A stretch of 64,000 nt of DNA, taken from contig CAVRHR010000006.1 of assembly GCA_963721005.1 (NCBI GenBank), positions 124,001-188,000 of the forward strand, read 5' to 3'. The position numbers and the translations under genes were made by a program. The notes beneath the pieces were generated by a model that did no database searches, was not told where the DNA came from, and worked only from the letters and a program-made list of their open reading frames with translations. Of the stretch, positions 49,897 through 59,500 are shown one piece after another (within the stretch, counting starts at the first letter, position 1; every line of letters begins with the position of its first letter). Source of the DNA: VAZQ01 sp963721005. Lineage in GTDB: Bacteria > Pseudomonadota > Alphaproteobacteria > Rhizobiales > Xanthobacteraceae.

Positions 49897-52551
49897 TCAA
49901 TTGGCGGCCTTCTTGGCCTTGCGGACGGGCTTCTTGGCCGCGCTCGGGGCTGGTGCCGGGGCTGGTTTGGCGCGCGGCGGCTTGGCCTTGACGGCGCCGC
50001 CGCGGGCAGCGGGGCGGCGGCGCGCGGCCGGCGGCCGGCTGTCGGTCGCGCGCGCATCGAGCAGCGACACCGCCTCCTCGAGCGTGACCGTTTCCGGGGT
50101 CTTGTCGGACGGCAGCGAGGCATTGACGCCGTCGTGGCTGACATAGGGTCCGTAGCGGCCGGACTTGACCACGATCGGGCCGCCCTTGTCGGGATGGTCG
50201 CCGAGCGGGCGGCCGGGGGCGGGGCCGAAGCGGCTTTTGCTCGGACCCTTGGCGACCTTCTCGGCGATCAGGGTCACTGCCCGGTTCTGTCCGATGGTGA
50301 GCACGTCGTCGCCGGCGTCGAGATTGGCGTAGACCTTGCCGTGCTGCACATAGGGACCGAACCGGCCGATGCCGGCGAGGATCGGAACGCCGTCCTCGGG
50401 ATGCTTGCCGACCTCGCGCGGCAGCGACAGCAAAGCGAGCGCGCGCGCCAGGTCGACGTCGTCGGGCGCGAGCCCCTTGGGCAGGCCGGCACGCTTGGGC
50501 TTCGCGCCCTCGACCATCTCGCCGAGCTGCACATAGGGGCCGAAGCGGCCGTTGCGCAGCGTCACCTCGAGGCCGGTCGCCGGATCCTCGCCGAGCTTGC
50601 GGGTGCCGCCATCGGCGGCGCCGTTGGGGCCGCCGGCCGTCAGTTGCCGGGTATAGCGGCATTCCGGATAGTTGGTGCAGCCGATGAAGCCGCCGAACTT
50701 GCTGAGCTTGAGCGACAGCTGGCCGCCGCAGGTCGGGCACTGGCGCGGATCGGTGCCATCGGGGCGCGGCGGAAACAGATGCGGCCCCAGCATCTCGTTG
50801 AGCGCGTCGATCACCTGGGCGATGCGCAGGTCCTTGATCTCGCCGACCGCGGCGGCGAAATCGCGCCAGAAGTCGCGCAGGAGATCGCGCCAGGCGATCT
50901 CGTTGTTGGAGACGCGGTCGAGCTGCTCCTCGAGATCGGCGGTGAAGCCGTATTCGACATAGCGGGCGAAGAAGCTCTCCAGGAACGAGGTCAGCACCCG
51001 GCCCTTGTCCTCGGGCATCAGCCGTTTCTTGTCGATCCGGACATAGCCGCGGTCTTTGAGCACCTGCAGGATCGACGCATAGGTGGAGGGCCGCCCGATG
51101 CTGAGCTCCTCCATGCGCTTGACCAGCGAGGCCTCCGAATAGCGCGGCGGCGGCTCGGTGAAATGCTGATCGGCATCGATGGCGCGCTTCTGCAGCGGCT
51201 CGCCGGCGCTCATCGCCGGCAGGCGCTTGGCGTCCTCGTCTTCGGCGGCGTCGTCCTCGCCCTCCTGGTAGAGAGTGAGGAAGCCGTCGAACTTCACCAC
51301 GGTGCCGGTGGCGCGCAGGTCGATGGTGCGGGAGCCGGCTTTGGCGGCGATGTCGACGGTGGTGCGCTCGAGCTCGCCGGATTCCATCTGGCTCGCCACC
51401 GTGCGCCGCCAGATCAGCTCGTAGAGCTTGGCCTGGTCGGCATCGAGGAACGCCTTGGCTTCGGCAGGGCGGAGGGCGAAATCGGTCGGGCGGATGGCCT
51501 CGTGCGCCTCCTGGGCGTTCTTGGCCTTGGTCACGTATTGGCGCGCGGCAGCCGGCAGGTAGCGGTCGCCATAGTCCGATCCGATCAGCTTGCGGCTGGC
51601 GGCGATCGCCTCCTCGGCGATCTGCACGCCGTCGGTTCGCATATAAGTAATGAGGCCGACGGTCTCGCCCTTGATGGTGACGCCCTCGTAGAGCCGCTGC
51701 GCGATCCGCATCGTATGGGCGGGCGCGAAGCCGAGCTTGCGGCTGGCTTCCTGCTGCAACGTGGAGGTGGTGAAGGGCGGCGGCGGGTTGCGCTTGGCCG
51801 GCTTGGCCTCGACCGAGACCACCGTGAAGCCGGCGCTCTCGAGCGCTTTCTTGAACGCCTCGGCTTCCGCGCCGGTGCCGATGTCGAGACGCTGGATCTT
51901 CTTGCCGTCGGCGCCGATGAGGCGCGCCTCGAACACGTCGCCGCGCGGCGTCGCGAGCTTGGCCACCAGCGACCAGTACTCGCGGGCGACGAACCGCTCG
52001 ATCTCGAGCTCGCGGTCGCATACCAGCCGCAGCGCCACCGATTGCACGCGCCCGGCCGAGCGGGCACCCGGCAGCTTGCGCCACAGCACCGGCGAGAGCG
52101 TAAAGCCGACCAGATAATCGAGCGCGCGCCGCGCCAGATAGGCATCCACCAGCGCGCTATCGATCGCGCGCGGATGCTTCATGGCGTCGAGCACCGCGGT
52201 CTTGGTGATGGCGTTGAACACCACACGCTCGATCGCCTGCGACTTGATCGCCTTCTTCTCCTTGAGCACCTCGAGCACGTGCCAGGAGATGGCTTCGCCC
52301 TCGCGATCCGGGTCGGTGGCCAGGATCAGCTTGTCGGCGCCTTTGACCGCCCGCACGATCTCGCTCATGTGCTTCTGGGACTTGGCGTCGACCTCCCAGA
52401 GCATGCGGAAATCGTGCTCGGGATCGACCGACCCGTCCTTGGGCGGCAGGTCGCGCACATGGCCGAAAGAGGCCAGCACCTCGTAGCCACGGCCGAGATA
52501 TTTATTGATCGTCTTGGCCTTGGCGGGTGACTCGACGACGACGATATTCAT
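49897..52551 (-). CDS. topA: DNA topoisomerase I
   Basis: Type IA topoisomerase of 884 residues. The TOPRIM domain starts VVVESPAKAKTINKYLGRGY and has the DPDREGEAISWH motif; the active-site Tyr303 is in GLITYMRTDG. A four-Cys zinc ribbon (CPTCGG...CTNYPEC) lies around 620 and three or four GRFGPYVQ-type C-terminal repeats follow (GRFGPYVQLGE, GRFGPYVQHGK, GRYGPYVSHDG), ending in a Lys/Ala/Pro-rich basic tail typical of alphaproteobacterial TopA. The ATG at 52551 is the only start that keeps the TOPRIM domain at the N-terminus; the frame runs on upstream without homology. Confidence 0.96.
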   Translation of the reverse strand: MNIVVVESPAKAKTINKYLGRGYEVLASFGHVRDLPPKDGSVDPEHDFRMLWEVDAKSQKHMSEIVRAVKGADKLILATDPDREGEAISWHVLEVLKEKKAIKSQAIERVVFNAITKTAVLDAMKHPRAIDSALVDAYLARRALDYLVGFTLSPVLWRKLPGARSAGRVQSVALRLVCDRELEIERFVAREYWSLVAKLATPRGDVFEARLIGADGKKIQRLDIGTGAEAEAFKKALESAGFTVVSVEAKPAKRNPPPPFTTSTLQQEASRKLGFAPAHTMRIAQRLYEGVTIKGETVGLITYMRTDGVQIAEEAIAASRKLIGSDYGDRYLPAAARQYVTKAKNAQEAHEAIRPTDFALRPAEAKAFLDADQAKLYELIWRRTVASQMESGELERTTVDIAAKAGSRTIDLRATGTVVKFDGFLTLYQEGEDDAAEDEDAKRLPAMSAGEPLQKRAIDADQHFTEPPPRYSEASLVKRMEELSIGRPSTYASILQVLKDRGYVRIDKKRLMPEDKGRVLTSFLESFFARYVEYGFTADLEEQLDRVSNNEIAWRDLLRDFWRDFAAAVGEIKDLRIAQVIDALNEMLGPHLFPPRPDGTDPRQCPTCGGQLSLKLSKFGGFIGCTNYPECRYTRQLTAGGPNGAADGGTRKLGEDPATGLEVTLRNGRFGPYVQLGEMVEGAKPKRAGLPKGLAPDDVDLARALALLSLPREVGKHPEDGVPILAGIGRFGPYVQHGKVYANLDAGDDVLTIGQNRAVTLIAEKVAKGPSKSRFGPAPGRPLGDHPDKGGPIVVKSGRYGPYVSHDGVNASLPSDKTPETVTLEEAVSLLDARATDSRPPAARRRPAARGGAVKAKPPRAKPAPAPAPSAAKKPVRKAKKAAN

Positions 52552-53290
52552 GTAAATCCAATAGGTTGGCGGCGATTTCTGCCAAATAGGAGCGGAATTG
52601 GCCGCGCCGGTCGCGAGCGGAACATGGGGAGAGCGCCCGCCGGTGTCAAATCCGGGCCTGCCCGACCCGGCCCGGCGGGAGGGTCGCGGTTGGGGGTAAA
52701 TAAGGATACGAAAGGCTTTTCTGTGGCTTGGGATCGGGGCCGACGGGCGCGCTTCCGAGGGCCATGGCGTCGTTGTTTCGATCGTGGTCGACAACGATTC
52801 GTGCGGTCGCTGTTTTTATTGATGAATTCGAAATTGCTCTGCCAATTTGCCTGCCGACACCGAATTTGCAGGCCGCCACATACCCTCCGACCGGGACGCG
52901 CGCTCAATCGGGAATGCATGGCTCGTGCGCTGGCTCCATTGAAAATACAATCCCAGAACAATGGGCCGCCTTCATAAGAGCCCCAAAGCCATGCATGGGC
53001 TGCAAGGGTGAAGCCGACGCTGAAGATCGATCGGTCCGGACGCTGGACCCAAAATCCAGGGGTGGATTTCGGGTCGCAAGCACGCACAAAAAACCGATCC
53101 CGGGCAGGCCCGGAATCGGTGCGCAGATCACCAGTTTCAATTTCGCGAATACTCCGAGGCGGAGAGATTCGTCAAGTGGGTGGGTGACGGACAAGTTGCT
53201 GTTGCCGGGCGAGCCCGACGTATCCAGCCCAGATGCTGCCGGCGGTACTGTTTGAGCGCCTGCTTCTCCAGTCACGCGCTTCCGTCAGGG
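52552..53290. other. Intergenic region between topA and the sulfatase operon
   Basis: A 739-bp gap. Apart from the leftward terminator at 53087-53120 I find no supported gene; frames such as 52728-53255 lack a ribosome-binding site and coding character. The stretch 52700-52920 is less GC-rich than its surroundings and may hold the topA promoter. Confidence 0.4.
53087..53120 (-). terminator. Terminator of the sulfatase operon
   Basis: On the minus strand ACCGATTCCGGGC/GCCCGGGATCGGT with a CT loop is followed by TTTTTT. It lies about 170 bp beyond the stop of the last sulfatase gene. Confidence 0.85.
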
Positions 53291-54745
53291 TCACGTCGGC
53301 GGCCTGTAAGGATCGGGCGAACCGGGGGCGATCGGAGGGTATTTCTTCAAGCTCTGCTCGAACTCCGTCACGATCTTCAGGGCCGGACCCGCTGCCCACG
53401 TCGCCCGAATGCCTGTTGCGGGGTATTCCTCCTTGGGATCGGTGATGAGATCGAAGGCCTTTGGCTCACCGAGCTTGAGTGGCGGCGTCCACCAGTCGCG
53501 CTGCTCGTCGTAGAAGACGACCTTCCAATTGCGCCACTTCACCGCCTCCAGACGATCCGCAACATAGACAGGGAAGCCCTCGCGACCGGATTTATCCGAT
53601 TTGCCGAGCAGGAGATCGCTCATGTCGAGGCCGTCGATCGGCCGATCCTGCGGCACCGATGCGCCGCCGAGCTTCGCCAATGTCGTGAACGTATCGACCT
53701 CATGCACGATCTCGTTGCTGATGCGGCCGGCCGGGATATGGCCGGGCCAACGAATGATGAAGGGAACTCGCAGCGAGCCCTCCATGTGGGTGAAGTAATA
53801 GCCGCGCCAGGGCCCGGACGACCCCTGCCAAGGCCAAGTGGCCTCGGGGCCGTTGTCGCTGGTGAAAACCACGATGGTGTTCTCGCGAATGCCGAGCGCG
53901 TCGACCGCATCGAGAATGTCGCCGACATTGCTGTCCATCTCGGCCAGCGCGTCGGGGAAGTCGCCGTAACCGGTCTTGCCGGCGAATTTCGGGTTCGGCA
54001 GCGTCGGGAAGTGCACGAGCGTGTACGGCACATAGGCGTAGAACGGCTTGCCCGAGGCGACGCTGCGCCGCATGAAGTCAATCGTGCGGCGCGTGCATTC
54101 GGCGTCGATCAGCCGCCGTTGATCCAGATCATAAACCTGCAGCTCCCGGCTCCTCTCTCCCTTGCGCCCTTCCATGATGTGCATGAACGGAATGCCGGCC
54201 GCCTTGGCAGCCGCGTCCGCTGGCCAAAACGCCTCATCGGTCGTGCGCGGTATGCCGTACCAATCGTCGAAGCCCTGATCGTTCGGCAAACGCCCCTGCT
54301 CGCTGCCGAGATGCCACTTGCCGAACATGGCGGTGGCATAGCCGGCAGCGGACAGCGCCTCCGCGATCGTCACCTCCCATTGGGTCAGGCCCTCAAGCCC
54401 GCCGCCAATAGGGATCGAATGCGTTCCGGAACGGATCGGATGCCGTCCGGTCATGATGGCAGAACGGCTCGGCGTACACTGCGCCTCGACGTTGAAATTG
54501 GTCAGCCGCATTCCCTCGGCCGCCAACTGGTCGATGCGTGGCGTCGGCGCGCCGCGCGTGATGCCGCCGCCATAGACGCCGAGCTCCCCGTAGCCGAGAT
54601 TGTCCATCAGGATGAAGACGATGTTTGGTTTGCCGCGATTGTCGCCAGGATTGACCGCCGGCAGCGATTGTGCCGAAGCGGTACGTGGGCTCAGTGCGGC
54701 GGCGGCGAGAGCTGCGGCGGTGGCGAGCAGGCTGCGTCTGTTCAT
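53291..54745 (-). CDS. Sulfatase 1 (arylsulfatase, canonical CTPSR)
   Basis: The 484-residue sulfatase hydrolyses sulfate esters with a formylglycine made from Cys90 in QCTPSRSAIMTG. Other family motifs are IVFILMDNLGYGELG (metal site, DN in place of DD), FGKWHLG and VVFTSDNGPE. A Tat-like leader (MNRRSLLATAAALAAAALSP) predicts export in folded form. The C-terminus, around PPLKLGEPKAFDLITDPKEE, is the usual subdomain. It is the last gene of the leftward operon; the ATG at 54745 follows GAGAGGACAG. Confidence 0.94.
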   Translation of the reverse strand: MNRRSLLATAAALAAAALSPRTASAQSLPAVNPGDNRGKPNIVFILMDNLGYGELGVYGGGITRGAPTPRIDQLAAEGMRLTNFNVEAQCTPSRSAIMTGRHPIRSGTHSIPIGGGLEGLTQWEVTIAEALSAAGYATAMFGKWHLGSEQGRLPNDQGFDDWYGIPRTTDEAFWPADAAAKAAGIPFMHIMEGRKGERSRELQVYDLDQRRLIDAECTRRTIDFMRRSVASGKPFYAYVPYTLVHFPTLPNPKFAGKTGYGDFPDALAEMDSNVGDILDAVDALGIRENTIVVFTSDNGPEATWPWQGSSGPWRGYYFTHMEGSLRVPFIIRWPGHIPAGRISNEIVHEVDTFTTLAKLGGASVPQDRPIDGLDMSDLLLGKSDKSGREGFPVYVADRLEAVKWRNWKVVFYDEQRDWWTPPLKLGEPKAFDLITDPKEEYPATGIRATWAAGPALKIVTEFEQSLKKYPPIAPGSPDPYRPPT

Positions 54746-54776
54746 CTGTCCTCTCCCGATGACCTTATTCGTCCGT

Positions 54777-56309
54777 TCACGCCCGCTGCACCGGTGGCGG
54801 CATCCATGAGCCGTCGAGGATCGCCGTCTTCGGCCAGTAGGCGCGCAGGAACAGCGAGAAGTCCGCCCCTTTGGGCGCCGGCAGCCAATTCGTGCGCTGC
54901 GCCTCCGGGGGCGGATCGGCTTGCACATAGATCGTGAGCGACCCGTCGGGATTGTTTTTCAGCCCGGTGTTCTTGGTCCCGAGGGAGTATCGCCTGGCTT
55001 CGTTAGGCACAAAAAAATGGTGCTCGTCATAAAGGGTGAGTGACCAGAAGCCGTCCACCGGCGGCTTCTCGCCTTTCGCGAAAGTCACCGTATAGCGGTC
55101 GGCGCTGTTGAGGCGACGTCCGGCGGAGTCGAGGTCCTGATAGAGATACTTCGTCTCATTCGGTGCGTTGACGAGGATGTTGGATTTCGCGACTGCGGTG
55201 CGGGTGAAATAGTCGGTCCCGAAGGCAGCATTGTTCGAGGTCGAGCTCCAGTTGTTCGCAAGCTGTACGCCCCAGTTTCGGAATTGCAGTAGGGGATCGA
55301 CCAATTCCTTCTCGGCCTTGGTTGCCTCGTCGATCATCGCCGTCTTCAAGGCGGGGTTCCTTTGTGCGGCGGCGATGACGGCGAGAATCTGTGCGTAGCG
55401 CGCCTCTTCGCCCGGCAGCGGCGGCGCATCCTTGAGGACCGCCGGCAATTCGTCGAAGAATTTGTCCGGAAAAACCCATTTGGTCTCGGCCGCTCCGCCG
55501 TCGGTCGTCGGCGATCCCAGCTTGGGAAGATTGCGCCAGTCGTGCTGCCTCATCTTCGCGTCGTACTGAGCGAGTGGATAGATATCGATCCCGCTGATGA
55601 CGGATTGGATGGCTGTCCTGTCGTCGGGTGTGTCGTCCATGAAGATGCGTGGCACCACGAAGGCCGTCCCCGTGTTCGCGCGGAAGACTCTGGTAATGCC
55701 CTTGGCTACTTCACCGCTCCAGTAGGGGCCGACCAGCAGATAGAAACCCGGTGTCGTGCCATACATCTTGCCGATCGAGGCAAAGCTGTCGGTGCGCAGA
55801 TCGACAATCTGATAGACCCAGAACCTTTCGGCGAAATCCGGCACCTGCACGACGACTGGCGTTTCATCCAACGCGGCGATACCGGCGCCGTAGACGACAT
55901 CTTGGTTCGGGCAGGCGACCCATCGCTGCTCCGGCTCGATATAGTCGTGCAGCATCGACATCATGTTCAGCGGTGCGAACGGCAGCACGCCGTTCATCAG
56001 TCCAGGCCGGGGCGCCTCTTTGAAGGCGATCCGGCGGTTGTAGATGTTGACCATCGGCCACGCCCAGAAATAGGCGTCGCGTGCAGCCATTCGGGCGTAA
56101 GCCTCGGTGATCTTGACGCTTGCGTCCGGCCCGGGCGGGAGCGCGCGAGTCCAGCCGGGCGACGGCGGCAGGGGCTGCGGATTGAGCGACGAGGTTTGGG
56201 CGCGCGCGACGGACGGCGCGCCGCTGCCGAGCGTTGCAGTAGCCGCGAGCGTCGCCCCTCCCAGCAGGATGTTGCGACGGTCAAGGGTCTGGTCGCTACT
56301 GTTGTTCAT
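54777..56309 (-). CDS. DUF1254/DUF1214 protein with Tat-like leader
   Basis: The 510-residue exported protein has a Tat-type leader (DRRNILLGGATLAATATLGS, cleavage near ARAQ) and then DUF1254 (about 75-200; AYFWAWPMVNIYNRR, CPNQDVVYGAGIAALDETPV, VVQVPDFAERFWVYQIVD) and DUF1214 (about 390-505; DGFWSLTLYDEHHFFVPNEA and NWLPAPKGADFSLFLRAYWP). The two domains occur together in secreted proteins of unknown biochemical role. The leader resembles those of the two sulfatases upstream. The ATG at 56309 follows GGAGGACGTC. Confidence 0.93.
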   Translation of the reverse strand: MNNSSDQTLDRRNILLGGATLAATATLGSGAPSVARAQTSSLNPQPLPPSPGWTRALPPGPDASVKITEAYARMAARDAYFWAWPMVNIYNRRIAFKEAPRPGLMNGVLPFAPLNMMSMLHDYIEPEQRWVACPNQDVVYGAGIAALDETPVVVQVPDFAERFWVYQIVDLRTDSFASIGKMYGTTPGFYLLVGPYWSGEVAKGITRVFRANTGTAFVVPRIFMDDTPDDRTAIQSVISGIDIYPLAQYDAKMRQHDWRNLPKLGSPTTDGGAAETKWVFPDKFFDELPAVLKDAPPLPGEEARYAQILAVIAAAQRNPALKTAMIDEATKAEKELVDPLLQFRNWGVQLANNWSSTSNNAAFGTDYFTRTAVAKSNILVNAPNETKYLYQDLDSAGRRLNSADRYTVTFAKGEKPPVDGFWSLTLYDEHHFFVPNEARRYSLGTKNTGLKNNPDGSLTIYVQADPPPEAQRTNWLPAPKGADFSLFLRAYWPKTAILDGSWMPPPVQRA

Positions 56310-56334
56310 GACGTCCTCCACTCTCTAGGCACTG

Positions 56335-56835
56335 CTATGCTCCCGTGAGGATCGCATTGAGCGCACGCCGCACGGCGTTGAACGCGACGATCGCACCCGC
56401 AAAGTACACCGCGATGAACAACGCCTGCCCGAGCAGCCACGCGTTCTTTCCGGCTGTGACCGGCGAGTAGTAAAAGCTCGGCCAGACCGCATCGAAAACG
56501 AAGTAGCCAGGGTAGCCGACGGCGAAGACGCCGATCAGCCCGACGATGCAAAGCCACAGCGCCGCCGAGCCTCCTGCCGCCGGGTGTTTTAGCGATGCTC
56601 GCGTGGCCAGCATCAGCGTGAGACCGATTGCCACCATGCCGAGGCCGCCGGCCTGCACGGCCGCAACAGACAGCGTCCACGGGCACGCCCACCACAGCGA
56701 GATGCTCTGCATAAATATTTCGCCGTTTGGCCAGCGCGAGCCGGCGCAGTAGTGAGCGATGATCCCGAAGGTCAGGAAAACTCCGAAGATAAAGAGGCCG
56801 AGACCCCATTTGGCGAAACGTGCGCCCGTTGCCAT
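56335..56835 (-). CDS. Small integral membrane protein, unknown
   Basis: A 166-residue protein with about four hydrophobic segments: WGLGLFIFGVFLTFGIIAHY, LSVAAVQAGGLGMVAIGLTL, LWLCIVGLIGVFAVGYPGYF and ALFIAVYFAGAIVAF. No named family is recognised. It lies between the two DUF1254/DUF1214 genes with short spacers (25 and 22 bp), so it is part of the operon and may be a membrane partner for one of them. The ATG at 56835 follows GGGGAGCAGGCC. Confidence 0.82.
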   Translation of the reverse strand: MATGARFAKWGLGLFIFGVFLTFGIIAHYCAGSRWPNGEIFMQSISLWWACPWTLSVAAVQAGGLGMVAIGLTLMLATRASLKHPAAGGSAALWLCIVGLIGVFAVGYPGYFVFDAVWPSFYYSPVTAGKNAWLLGQALFIAVYFAGAIVAFNAVRRALNAILTGA

Positions 56836-56857
56836 GGCCTGCTCCCCGTTTCGATCA

Positions 56858-58273
56858 TCACTGCGCCGCGACCTTCTCCACGTCCGGCAACACCCACTTC
56901 TTGTCGAAGAAGTCCTTTGTCGGCCCATAGACGCGGAACATCAGTTCGAAGCCACGCTGCGGATCGGTCGGCACCCAGTTCGTTTCCTTGGCGGCAGGCG
57001 CCTTTGGGCCGAAATAGACGTCGATGGAGCCGTCAGCGTTCCTTTGCATGTCGGCTGCGTTCGAGGCGCGGCTCGCCCGCGGCATATTGCGAACCAGCGC
57101 ATGTGTCTGACGGTCGTAAACCGTTACCGACCAGTATTGCTCCATCGGCGCATTGGCCGGCACGCGCATTCGATACGTTTGGCTTCCTTCGTAGCCTTTC
57201 CCATCCTTGTCGTGGATGTTGATGAGATAAAACTGGGCGGCGCCCAGTCGCTTGATGCCGATGAAGCCATACGTGTAAGTGAGGCCACGCGCATCGACCG
57301 CATAGTGATCTCGATCGGCGTAATTGGTGCCCTGTCCGTCGACGGCTTCCGGGGTGCCCGGCGGTCTCCACTGGCTGTTCGGGAAGAAGGGTGCCCAGCC
57401 GGCTTCATAGCGTTGCTCCAGCAGCGACCTCGCCTCCTCGCTTGCCGCTGCGAGGATTTTCTCGGTTGACGCATTCGGGGCGAAGGTTTTGCTCTTTTCG
57501 ATGCCGATCGACCGGAGTTGATCGATCATGGCGCGGTCGCGCTCGATCCACGGTTCGCTCTGCACGATACGATCAAGGGAACGGAAGAAGCTTGCGTCAT
57601 AGCGTATGGTACTGTCGTAGATGACGTCCTTCACGTCCGTGAAAACGGTCGGGGGCGGATTGGCCGCTGCCGATAGCGGATAGAGTTTCACCCGTTTGCC
57701 ATAGGCTATGGCCGCAGCTATGTCGGCGTCGCTGTGGCTGTTCGGAGTTGCGCGCAGCAAAGCAAAGCCGGCGAAGGTGTCGGAAGGCAGGACGATGTAA
57801 CCGCTTGGGATCGGGGCCTTGTAGCCCGGCGGAACGACCAGGAACTTGCCGCCCGCGCCTTTGTCGACGCCGAGTACGCCAACGTCTTCGAGGGCGGCCT
57901 GCCATATCGTGTTGATGTTCCCCGTGAGCGAAGCCGACCGATCGACCGGCGGAATATCGAACACGATCGGGCCGACATCCTTGGTGTTGAAAAACGCCAT
58001 GAAATACATGGCGTCGGGATTGGGCGTGAGCGTCTGATTGTGCCAGTCGAGCAGGCGACCCCAATAGATGATCTCGTTTACCTTGCCGCTCGTCTTGGTG
58101 AGCATTTCCTGAAGCATCAGATCGGCGTTTACCGCCGACATGCCCCAGATCACGGACTCGACCGCGCGGCTGCGGATGAGCTGGTTATTGAGGTCTTCGG
58201 CAGATAGGCTTTGTGCCTGCACCGGGATCGCCGCGCCGATAAACGCGAGTGCCGCAAGGATCGCTGTCTTCAT
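56858..58273 (-). CDS. DUF1254/DUF1214 protein with Sec-type leader
   Basis: The 471-residue protein has a plain signal peptide (ILAALAFIGAAIPVQAQS, cleavage about residue 20) and the DUF1254 (about 40-170; VIWGMSAVNADLMLQEML, LTPNPDAMYFMAFFNTKD) and DUF1214 (about 350-465; QYWSVTVYDRQTHALV, TNWVPTDPQRGFELMFRVYG) domains. It differs from the paralogue at 54777 in leader type (Sec versus Tat) and in domain sequence, so the two are not recent duplicates. The start at 58273 is 13 bp downstream of the HlyD gene. Confidence 0.93.
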   Translation of the reverse strand: MKTAILAALAFIGAAIPVQAQSLSAEDLNNQLIRSRAVESVIWGMSAVNADLMLQEMLTKTSGKVNEIIYWGRLLDWHNQTLTPNPDAMYFMAFFNTKDVGPIVFDIPPVDRSASLTGNINTIWQAALEDVGVLGVDKGAGGKFLVVPPGYKAPIPSGYIVLPSDTFAGFALLRATPNSHSDADIAAAIAYGKRVKLYPLSAAANPPPTVFTDVKDVIYDSTIRYDASFFRSLDRIVQSEPWIERDRAMIDQLRSIGIEKSKTFAPNASTEKILAAASEEARSLLEQRYEAGWAPFFPNSQWRPPGTPEAVDGQGTNYADRDHYAVDARGLTYTYGFIGIKRLGAAQFYLINIHDKDGKGYEGSQTYRMRVPANAPMEQYWSVTVYDRQTHALVRNMPRASRASNAADMQRNADGSIDVYFGPKAPAAKETNWVPTDPQRGFELMFRVYGPTKDFFDKKWVLPDVEKVAAQ

Positions 58274-58286
58274 AGCTCCGCTCCTG

Positions 58287-59264
58287 TCAAAACGGGTTGA
58301 CGAAGTTCAGAATCGCAGTCTGCCGCAGGATCACTTGCCGGATCACGTGGCTCGCCTTGACACGGTCGGTGAAGATGGCTGCAAGCCCGGCGCTGCCGGC
58401 CGGCAGACGGCGCGCCACCTCCTCATCGTCGAGCTTGATCCGGACCACGAATGGCTCGGACTGGAGGTCCCCCGCGGCAACCGCCAGGCCGCCGACTTGG
58501 GTCTGCCCGGTGGCGATGGCCTGCAGCACCGTCTCGACGCGCCCGGTATAGACCTCGCCCGGGAAGGCCTTGAACGTGATCTCGACCGGTTGCCCGGCGG
58601 CGACGTAGCGTGCATAGACCTGCGGAACCTCGACGCCGAAAATTGTTTCCGACGTATCGATGAAGGCCATCACCGGCGACTGGGTGGTGACGCGCGCGCC
58701 CTTGCGCAGCGCCAAATTGGTCACGTAACCGTCGGACGGCGCCCGGACTGTTGTTTTGTCCAGATTGTATCTTGCGCCGTCGATCAGCGCCTGGTCGAGC
58801 TTGACGGTGGCCTCACCCTGATTGACGACGGCTCTTTGATCTTCCGCCTGTTGGCGTCGACCCGCGTTCTTTGCGGCCAAGTCTTCATACCGCGAGAGAT
58901 TGATCCTGTCCTTCTCGAGCCCAGCCTGATCGCGTAGCAGCTGCGCGTTATACTGGCCGAGTGCCGCCCGGTACGGCACCGGATCAATCTTGAACAGGAC
59001 ATCGCCAGCCTTGAGCGGCACATTCGGTTGAACCGGCACATCGATTACCTCCCCGGCGACCGTGGGGACGATCTCCACCGAGTTGCGCACCACCGCGGCG
59101 GCGCCTGACGGCGCGCCCCAGCCCATCGGAATGAACAGGCCGAGGTTGAGGCCGAGCAACACGATCAGCGGCGAGAGCTTCCAGAACGTGTTCAATGGAA
59201 TGAATCTGAGCCACACAAATAGCGCCAGAATGGCGATGTAGCCGCCGAGCAGGACGATCATCAT
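58287..59264 (-). CDS. HlyD-family membrane fusion protein (YiaV-like)
   Basis: The 325-residue protein has two N-terminal membrane segments, then a lipoyl/biotinyl hybrid motif (VEIVPTVAGEVIDVPVQPNV, about 64-83), a coiled hairpin, and the second half-lipoyl DKTTVRAPSDGYVTNL. It is a periplasmic adaptor of the kind that pairs with inner-membrane exporters. In E. coli yiaV (HlyD-like) precedes yiaW (DUF3302); here the same pair is present, in the order DUF3302 then HlyD, overlapping by 4 bp. No ABC or MFS exporter is seen in the window, so the partner is unknown. Confidence 0.92.
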   Translation of the reverse strand: MMIVLLGGYIAILALFVWLRFIPLNTFWKLSPLIVLLGLNLGLFIPMGWGAPSGAAAVVRNSVEIVPTVAGEVIDVPVQPNVPLKAGDVLFKIDPVPYRAALGQYNAQLLRDQAGLEKDRINLSRYEDLAAKNAGRRQQAEDQRAVVNQGEATVKLDQALIDGARYNLDKTTVRAPSDGYVTNLALRKGARVTTQSPVMAFIDTSETIFGVEVPQVYARYVAAGQPVEITFKAFPGEVYTGRVETVLQAIATGQTQVGGLAVAAGDLQSEPFVVRIKLDDEEVARRLPAGSAGLAAIFTDRVKASHVIRQVILRQTAILNFVNPF

Positions 59265-59500
59265 CGAAGCGTCTCCCGCCTTGCCGGAAGGTCGACGTAG
59301 GCCCAGATCAACATCAGCGGCCAGAATACGAAGCCGAAGATCAGTGTGGCCCAGCTGCCGACCGTCACGGCCTCAGCCCATGGATGCCCGCGCTTGCGCG
59401 CGATATGGCCCGGCATCGCCCCAAGCGCGACGAACACGGCGACGACGATCGCAAGGACGATGACGAAGACGACCCAGGCGAAGACATCGATGAACGACAC
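59261..59500 (-). CDS. DUF3302 small inner-membrane protein (YiaW-like)
   Basis: The 79-residue protein has two membrane helices, FIDVFAWVVFVIVLAIVVAV and AVTVGSWATLIFGFVFWPLM, joined by GAMPGHIARKRGHPWAEA, the DUF3302 pattern. The start is a GTG at 59500, 3 bp after AAGGGGATGCC. Its stop overlaps the ATG of the HlyD gene, so the two are coupled as in yiaW-yiaV. Frames upstream of the GTG are non-coding. Confidence 0.88.
   Translation of the reverse strand: MSFIDVFAWVVFVIVLAIVVAVFVALGAMPGHIARKRGHPWAEAVTVGSWATLIFGFVFWPLMLIWAYVDLPARRETLR

Noticed and set aside
50134..52530. 798-codon frame opposite topA
   Set aside because: Shadow of topA; no fold motif.
52728..53255. 175-codon frame in the topA-sulfatase gap
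   Set aside because: No ribosome-binding site, no homologue recognised, and it runs over a terminator of the other strand.
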